Assembly (NCBI GenBank): GCA_964422185.1
Contig: CAYRAG010000058.1
Location: 1-9,593, forward strand
Direction: 5' to 3'
DNA: 9,593 bases
Origin: CALXCT01 sp964422185
Lineage (GTDB): Bacteria > Bacillota > Clostridia > Oscillospirales > Oscillospiraceae
Shown: positions 6,581-9,593 of the stretch, piece by piece
How positions within the stretch are numbered: the stretch's first letter is position 1
Layout: each line of letters opens with the position of its first letter
The notes under the pieces: model-generated
What the model was told of the DNA's origin: nothing
Database searches by the model: none
The model's input: the letters and a program-made list of their open reading frames with translations, nothing else
Position numbers and translations under genes: made by a program

Positions 6581-7306
6581 ATGCCAGGTCAGTTTTCCAG
6601 AACGGAGATGCTCCTGGGCGCGAAAGCCATGGAGATTCTCGCCCATGCGCATGTCGCGATCTTCGGGATCGGGGGCGTGGGCGGCCACACCGCGGAGGCG
6701 CTGGTGCGCAGCGGTCTGGGCGCCCTGGATCTCATCGACCCGGACAGGGTGGCGCTGTCCAATCTCAACCGGCAGATCTTCGCGCTGCACAGCACCCTGG
6801 GCCGGTACAAGGTGGACGCGGCCTCCGAGCGGCTGCTGGACATCAATCCGGATCTGAACCTCACCTGCCACAGGGTGTTCTATACCCCGGAGACGGCAGA
6901 TCAGTTTGATTTCAAAAAATACGACTACATCGTGGACGCCATCGACACCGTCACCGGCAAGGTGTGTCTGGCGGAGCGGGCTCTGCAGGCGGGCACGCCC
7001 ATCATCAGCTCCATGGGCACAGGCAACCGGATGAACCCCGCCGGCTTCGAGGTCGCCGATCTCTCCGAAACCTCCATGTGCCCCCTGGCCCGGGTGATGC
7101 GCAGAGAGCTGAAGAAGCGGGGAATCCGCCATTTGAAGGTCGTCTACTCCCGGGAGCCGGCCATCACTCCCCTGCCGGACACCAGCGGGGAGCCCTCCGT
7201 GCGCCGGCAGGTGCCCGGCAGCAACGCCTTTGCCCCGGCCGCCGCCGGGATGATCCTCGCGGGAGAGGTGATCCGGGATCTGACCGCCGGTGCGGAGCGC
7301 GTCTGA
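6581..7306 (+). CDS. tcdA: tRNA threonylcarbamoyladenosine dehydratase TcdA
   Basis: TcdA (YgdL/CsdL) is an E1-like ThiF-family enzyme that uses ATP to dehydrate t6A37 of ANN-decoding tRNAs into cyclic t6A. The 241-residue protein begins FSRTEMLLGAKAM. It has the Rossmann nucleotide loop GIGGVGGH at 29-36, the ribose-binding acid in LIDPD at 51-55, NLNRQ at 61-65 with the adenylation arginine R64, and DAIDTVTGK at 119-127. The TcdA-specific stretch SSMGTGNRMNPAGFEVADL is followed by CPLARVMRRELKKRGI. It lacks the zinc CxxC pairs of ThiF and MoeB, which favours TcdA over a thiocarboxylate-forming paralogue. The 125-nt gap after tmcAL (6456-6580) has no clear terminator or promoter, so the two tRNA-modification genes are probably co-transcribed. 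A hairpin at 7309-7338 and a longer one at 7369-7413 follow the stop. Confidence 0.94.
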   Translation: MPGQFSRTEMLLGAKAMEILAHAHVAIFGIGGVGGHTAEALVRSGLGALDLIDPDRVALSNLNRQIFALHSTLGRYKVDAASERLLDINPDLNLTCHRVFYTPETADQFDFKKYDYIVDAIDTVTGKVCLAERALQAGTPIISSMGTGNRMNPAGFEVADLSETSMCPLARVMRRELKKRGIRHLKVVYSREPAITPLPDTSGEPSVRRQVPGSNAFAPAAAGMILAGEVIRDLTAGAERV

Positions 7307-7308
7307 AC

Positions 7309-7338
7309 GGTACCGCCGCACCCTTTTCAGGCGGTACC
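7309..7338 (+). repeat. Hairpin directly after tcdA
   Basis: GGTACCGCC (7309-7317) pairs with GGCGGTACC (7330-7338) around a 12-nt loop, starting 3 nt after the tcdA stop. No U-tract follows, so it is more likely an mRNA 3'-end structure than a terminator by itself. Confidence 0.5.
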
Positions 7339-7363
7339 CGGCAGGACATCCCGAAAAGGCGCA

Positions 7364-7416
7364 AAAATCCCCCCGGTTCGGGCAGTCCCTTGCGATCTGC
7401 CCGGATCGGGGGGTAT
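7364..7416. terminator. Long-stem terminator shared by the Rrf2 gene and tcdA
   Basis: Bases 7369-7385 pair with 7397-7413 over 17 bp, with two G-U wobbles (on the plus-strand transcript) and an 11-nt loop. On the minus strand the stem is followed by ATTTTT, a canonical intrinsic terminator about 15 nt past the Rrf2-gene stop. On the plus strand it is followed only by TATTCCTGTCATCTTT, so stopping of tcdA transcripts should be weaker. Confidence 0.85.
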
Positions 7417-7428
7417 TCCTGTCATCTT

Positions 7429-7860
7429 TCAGGTTTCCTCTCCTCTGTCCGCCTGTTCCTGCCGCACCAGATCCGCCAGGGTGAAGCTCTCCAGATAGTC
7501 CCGGATCAGCCGGTCCAGACCCTGCCACATGGGCAGCGTCCGGCAGTCCGGCGCCCGGTGGCAGGGCGGCGCGCCCGGATTCAGGCAGGCCACGGGGGAC
7601 AGGGACTCCTCCGTGAGGGCGAGGATCTCCGCCACGGTAAACGCGCCGGGCTCCCTGCTCAGCCGGTAGCCGCCTCCCTTGCCCCGCACCCCGATGAGCA
7701 CGCCGGCTTTTACCAGGGTCTTGACGATGCTCTCCAGATATTTCTCGGAAATCTCCTGCCGCTGGGCGGTCTCTTTCAGCGGCACATACCGCTGCGCCTG
7801 GTGCTCCGCCATATCCACCAGCACCCGCAGGGCGTACCGCCCTCTCGTTGATATCAGCAT
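7429..7860 (-). CDS. Rrf2-family transcriptional regulator, IscR-like
   Basis: Rrf2 proteins are dimeric winged-helix regulators, many of which sense iron-sulfur, nitric oxide or cysteine status. This one has 143 residues, a normal length. It begins MLISTRGRYALRVLVDMAEH, and its winged helix spans about residues 25-68, with ISEKYLESIVKTLVKAG as the recognition region and VRGKGGGYRLSR as the wing. E43 matches the IscR glutamate that influences DNA-site choice. Three cysteines, C92, C100 and C106 (C-x7-C-x5-C), lie where IscR binds its [2Fe-2S] cluster, so an iron-sulfur sensing form is likely but not shown. The start ATG at 7858-7860 is fixed by GGAGGAG (7868-7874), 7 nt upstream; an upstream in-frame extension crosses the promoter and is not used. 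It is monocistronic: no iscS, iscU or cysteine-synthesis gene is adjacent, so its targets are unknown. Confidence 0.9.
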   Translation of the reverse strand: MLISTRGRYALRVLVDMAEHQAQRYVPLKETAQRQEISEKYLESIVKTLVKAGVLIGVRGKGGGYRLSREPGAFTVAEILALTEESLSPVACLNPGAPPCHRAPDCRTLPMWQGLDRLIRDYLESFTLADLVRQEQADRGEET

Positions 7861-7867
7861 GGCCCGG

Positions 7868-7874
7868 CTCCTCC
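7868..7874 (-). promoter_or_regulatory. Ribosome-binding site that selects the Rrf2-gene start
   Basis: On the minus strand GGAGGAG lies 7 nt before the ATG at 7860. It supports the 143-residue product over the longer open frame. Confidence 0.8.
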
Positions 7875-7882
7875 CCCGTCTT

Positions 7883-7908
7883 TTAAACCTATTATAATAC
7901 CGGGTTAA
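7883..7908. promoter_or_regulatory. Possible operator over the Rrf2-gene -10 box
   Basis: An imperfect dyad, TTAAACC (7883-7889) and GGTTAA (7903-7908), with a 13-nt A/T-rich centre, overlays the TATAAT of the Rrf2 gene. Rrf2 regulators often repress their own promoters from such positions, so this could be an autoregulatory site. The match to a specific Rrf2 consensus is not established. Confidence 0.35.
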
Positions 7909-7919
7909 TGGCATTTCAA
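7891..7919 (-). promoter_or_regulatory. Promoter of the Rrf2-family gene
   Basis: On the minus strand TTGAAA (7914-7919) and a perfect TATAAT (7891-7896) are spaced by 17 nt. The predicted start near 7884 leaves about 24 nt to the ATG, room for the ribosome site but no attenuator. Confidence 0.88.
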
Positions 7920-8024
7920 CCGGCAATCCTCCCAAATGCGCCCGCGGGATCTGCCCGGACTTTTGCTCTCCTGCGCGGTTCCGCCGCGCCGGCCGCGGAG
8001 AGAGGCTGAAAATGCGCACGGCTC

Positions 8025-8053
8025 TTGCAATCCGCGGGGGGTTCCTGTATAAT
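8025..8053 (+). promoter_or_regulatory. Promoter upstream of leuS
   Basis: TTGCAA (8025-8030) and a perfect TATAAT (8048-8053) are spaced by 17 nt on the plus strand. The predicted start near 8060 gives leuS an untranslated leader of about 250 nt. This promoter is divergent from the Rrf2-gene promoter about 110 nt to its left. Confidence 0.8.
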
Positions 8054-8059
8054 GAACAT

Positions 8060-8311
8060 GCGGATTTCCCGGGGAGAGCGGGAACGGAAGAATAAGTTGC
8101 CTGTTCTCTGGAAATTTACAATATTCTCCCCGAAACCGCGAGCTATCGTTGCAAATCTGCCGGATGAAGGCGGTTATCTGACCGAGCGGAAACGGCAGTT
8201 TTTCCCGGGAAATGTCCCATGCCCGGCAGGGCCGGTTCCGGGGCAGCGGTTCCCGGGGCAGGCGCAGTGCGCGTCTGCCCGTCCCGAATACACAGGAAAG
8301 CGTGACAGAAT
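8060..8311 (+). promoter_or_regulatory. Structured leader of leuS, no recognisable T-box
   Basis: The 451-nt stretch between the Rrf2 and leuS genes holds two divergent promoters and this leader. Visible stems, in order: CGGGGAGA (8070-8077) with TCTCCCCG (8125-8132); CTGCCG (8157-8162) with CGGCAG (8193-8198), enclosing a small CGGT/ACCG stem (8171-8174, 8181-8184) and followed by five U (8199-8203), a terminator-like arrangement; and GGGCAGGCGC (8256-8265) with GCGC (8269-8272) and CTGCCC (8275-8280) just before the ribosome site. A second CGGCAG at 8224-8229 could compete for CTGCCG and give an antiterminated form. Clostridial leuS genes are commonly under T-box control, but the conserved GGGUGGNACCGCG sequence is absent; only an ACCGCG fragment occurs (8136-8141). 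Attenuation is an inference from pairing done by eye, with no folding energies. Confidence 0.45.
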
Positions 8312-9593
8312 TTGAAGTACGATTTCGCCAGCATTGAGAAGAAGTGGCAGCAGCGCTGGGAGGAGGCCAAGGTTTTCTCCTGCGAGACCGGCTCGGAGAA
8401 GCCCAAGTTCTACGGGCTGATTGAGTTCCCCTACCCCTCCGGCGCCGGACTGCATGTGGGGCATCCCCGTCCGTTCACGGCCATGGACATCGTCACCCGG
8501 AAGAAGCGGATGGACGGATACAATGTGCTCTTCCCCATCGGCTTTGACGCGTTCGGACTGCCCACGGAGAACTACGCCATCCAGAACCATGTCCACCCCG
8601 CCGTGGTGACGAAGCAGAACATCGAGAACTTCACGCGGCAGCTGAAGATGCTCGGGTTCGGCTTTGACTGGGATCGGGTCGTGGACACCACGGATCCGAA
8701 CTACTATAAGTGGACGCAGTGGATCTTCCTGCAGCTGTATAAACACGGACTGGCGTACAAGGCCACCATGCCCGTCAACTGGTGCACCTCCTGCAAGTGC
8801 GTGCTGGCCAACGAGGAGGTCGTGGAGGGGGTCTGCGAGCGCTGCGGCTCGCCCGTCATCCGCAAGGAGAAGTCCCAGTGGATGCTGCGCATCACCGCGT
8901 ACGCCCAGCGGCTCATCGACGATCTGGACGATCTGGACTTCATCGAGCGGGTCAAGATCCAGCAGAAGAACTGGATCGGCCGCTCCACCGGCGCGGAGGT
9001 CACTTTCAAGGCCACCACCGGCGACGACCTCGTGGTGTTCACCACCCGGCCGGACACGCTGTTTGGCGCCACTTACATGGTGCTCTCCCCTGAGCACGCG
9101 CTCATCAAACAGTGGATGCCGATTCTGAAGAACGCGGACGCGGTGGCGGAGTACCAGCAGATGGCCGCCTCCAAGTCCGACCTGGAGCGCACGGATCTGA
9201 ACAAGGAGAAGACCGGCGTGTGCCTGGACGGCGTGGCGGCGGTGAACCCGGTGAACGGCCGGGAGATCCCGATCTTCATCTCGGACTATGTCCTGGCCTC
9301 CTACGGCACCGGCGCCATCATGGCGGTTCCCGCCCACGACGACCGCGACTGGGAGTTTGCCATGAAGTTCGGGTGCGAGATCATTGAGGTCGTCAAGGGC
9401 GGCGATGTGACCAAAGGCGCGTTCACCCTGAAAGACGACACCGGGATCATGGTCAACTCGGGATTTCTGGACGGCATGACCGTGAAGCAGGCGATTCCCG
9501 CCATGATCCAGTGGCTGGAGGACAAGGGCATCGGCCAGGCCAAGGTCAACTACAAGCTGCGGGACTGGGTCTTCTCCCGCCAGCGCTACTGGG
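8312..9593 (+). CDS. leuS: Leucyl-tRNA synthetase (3' end missing)
   Basis: LeuRS is the class I synthetase that charges tRNA-Leu with leucine. The frame is open from TTG 8312 to the window edge, giving 427 whole codons of a protein that is usually above 800 residues. Landmarks are the N-terminal YDFASIEKKWQQRW, the HIGH motif as HVGH at 48-51 within LHVGHPRPFTAMD, FPIGFDAFGLPTENYAI at 74-90, a zinc module CTSC (158-161) with CERC (175-178), and the CP1 editing domain with TTRPDTLFGATY at 244-255 and YGTGAIMAVPAHDDRDWEF at 331-349. The end shows RDWVFSRQRYW, just before the second half of the catalytic core; the KMSKS loop lies beyond the window. The start is supported by similarity from residue 2 and by AGGAAAG at 8294-8300, 11 nt away, a rather long spacing. 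The expected editing and zinc residues are present. Confidence 0.97.
   Translation, partial: MKYDFASIEKKWQQRWEEAKVFSCETGSEKPKFYGLIEFPYPSGAGLHVGHPRPFTAMDIVTRKKRMDGYNVLFPIGFDAFGLPTENYAIQNHVHPAVVTKQNIENFTRQLKMLGFGFDWDRVVDTTDPNYYKWTQWIFLQLYKHGLAYKATMPVNWCTSCKCVLANEEVVEGVCERCGSPVIRKEKSQWMLRITAYAQRLIDDLDDLDFIERVKIQQKNWIGRSTGAEVTFKATTGDDLVVFTTRPDTLFGATYMVLSPEHALIKQWMPILKNADAVAEYQQMAASKSDLERTDLNKEKTGVCLDGVAAVNPVNGREIPIFISDYVLASYGTGAIMAVPAHDDRDWEFAMKFGCEIIEVVKGGDVTKGAFTLKDDTGIMVNSGFLDGMTVKQAIPAMIQWLEDKGIGQAKVNYKLRDWVFSRQRYW

Noticed and set aside
7394..7959. 12-nt repeat GATCTGCCCGGA at 7394-7405 and 7948-7959
   Set aside because: One copy forms part of a terminator stem and the word is built from common GC-rich pieces; no further structure links the two.
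7861..8019. A 53-codon N-terminal extension of the Rrf2 protein
   Set aside because: It would translate across the gene's own TATAAT and ribosome site; family proteins begin near MLISTRGRYAL.
8040..8311. T-box riboswitch controlling leuS
   Set aside because: No GGGUGGNACCGCG motif or UGGN antiterminator bulge in a suitable place; only an isolated ACCGCG at 8136-8141. Reported as an unassigned leader instead.
8025..8315. A 96-codon plus-strand open frame (or about 88 codons from ATG 8052) ending on the leuS start
   Set aside because: It begins within the promoter, has no ribosome site, shows no recognisable protein sequence, and spans the leader hairpins. The TTGA overlap with leuS looks coincidental, although a peptide cannot be fully excluded.
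1..9593. Mobile elements, CRISPR arrays, phage or defence genes
   Set aside because: No transposase or integrase motifs, no regularly spaced repeats and no unexplained large gene; all sizeable open regions are accounted for by housekeeping genes.

Overview
The window is a GC-rich bacterial chromosome segment made almost entirely of housekeeping genes. The strong third-position G/C bias, the protein sequences (RimO, TmcAL, an IscR-like Rrf2 protein and a LeuRS with an HVGHPRPFTAMD signature), the frequent TTG/GTG starts on good Shine-Dalgarno sites and the TTGACA/TATAAT-type promoters suggest a high-GC member of the Clostridia. Oscillospiraceae is the likeliest family. The lineage is inferred from sequence style and not proven.

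Layout, left to right. (1) 1-3415, plus strand: the 3' part of recA, then recX (overlapping it by 14 nt), rimO and pgsA, tightly packed and closed by a strong hairpin terminator at 3461-3500. (2) 3536-3612, minus strand: tRNA-Arg(CCG) with encoded CCA and its own promoter; it converges on pgsA and shares that terminator. (3) 3890-5086, minus strand: ackA (acetate kinase) with a clear promoter. (4) 5229-7306, plus strand: tmcAL (acetate-dependent ac4C34 synthase for tRNA-Met), then tcdA (cyclic t6A dehydratase). (5) 7429-7860, minus strand: an IscR-like Rrf2 regulator that converges on tcdA; the two share a long-stem terminator and the regulator has a near-consensus promoter. (6) 8025-9593, plus strand: a promoter, a roughly 250-nt structured leader and the first 427 codons of leuS, which runs off the window.

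Functionally, the left operon joins recombination (RecA with its modulator RecX), ribosomal protein S12 methylthiolation and phospholipid synthesis. The rest is dominated by translation: two tRNA-modification enzymes, a tRNA gene and an aminoacyl-tRNA synthetase. Acetate links the divergent ackA and tmcAL, because AckA interconverts acetyl phosphate and acetate while TmcAL consumes acetate and ATP.

I found no mobile element, CRISPR array, phage gene or toxin-antitoxin pair, and nothing that amounts to a new multi-gene system. The parts most worth a second look are the leuS leader, which is structured but has no recognisable T-box; the altered QRG motif in TmcAL; the standalone IscR-like regulator with a possible operator over its own -10; and the recA-recX-rimO-pgsA gene order.
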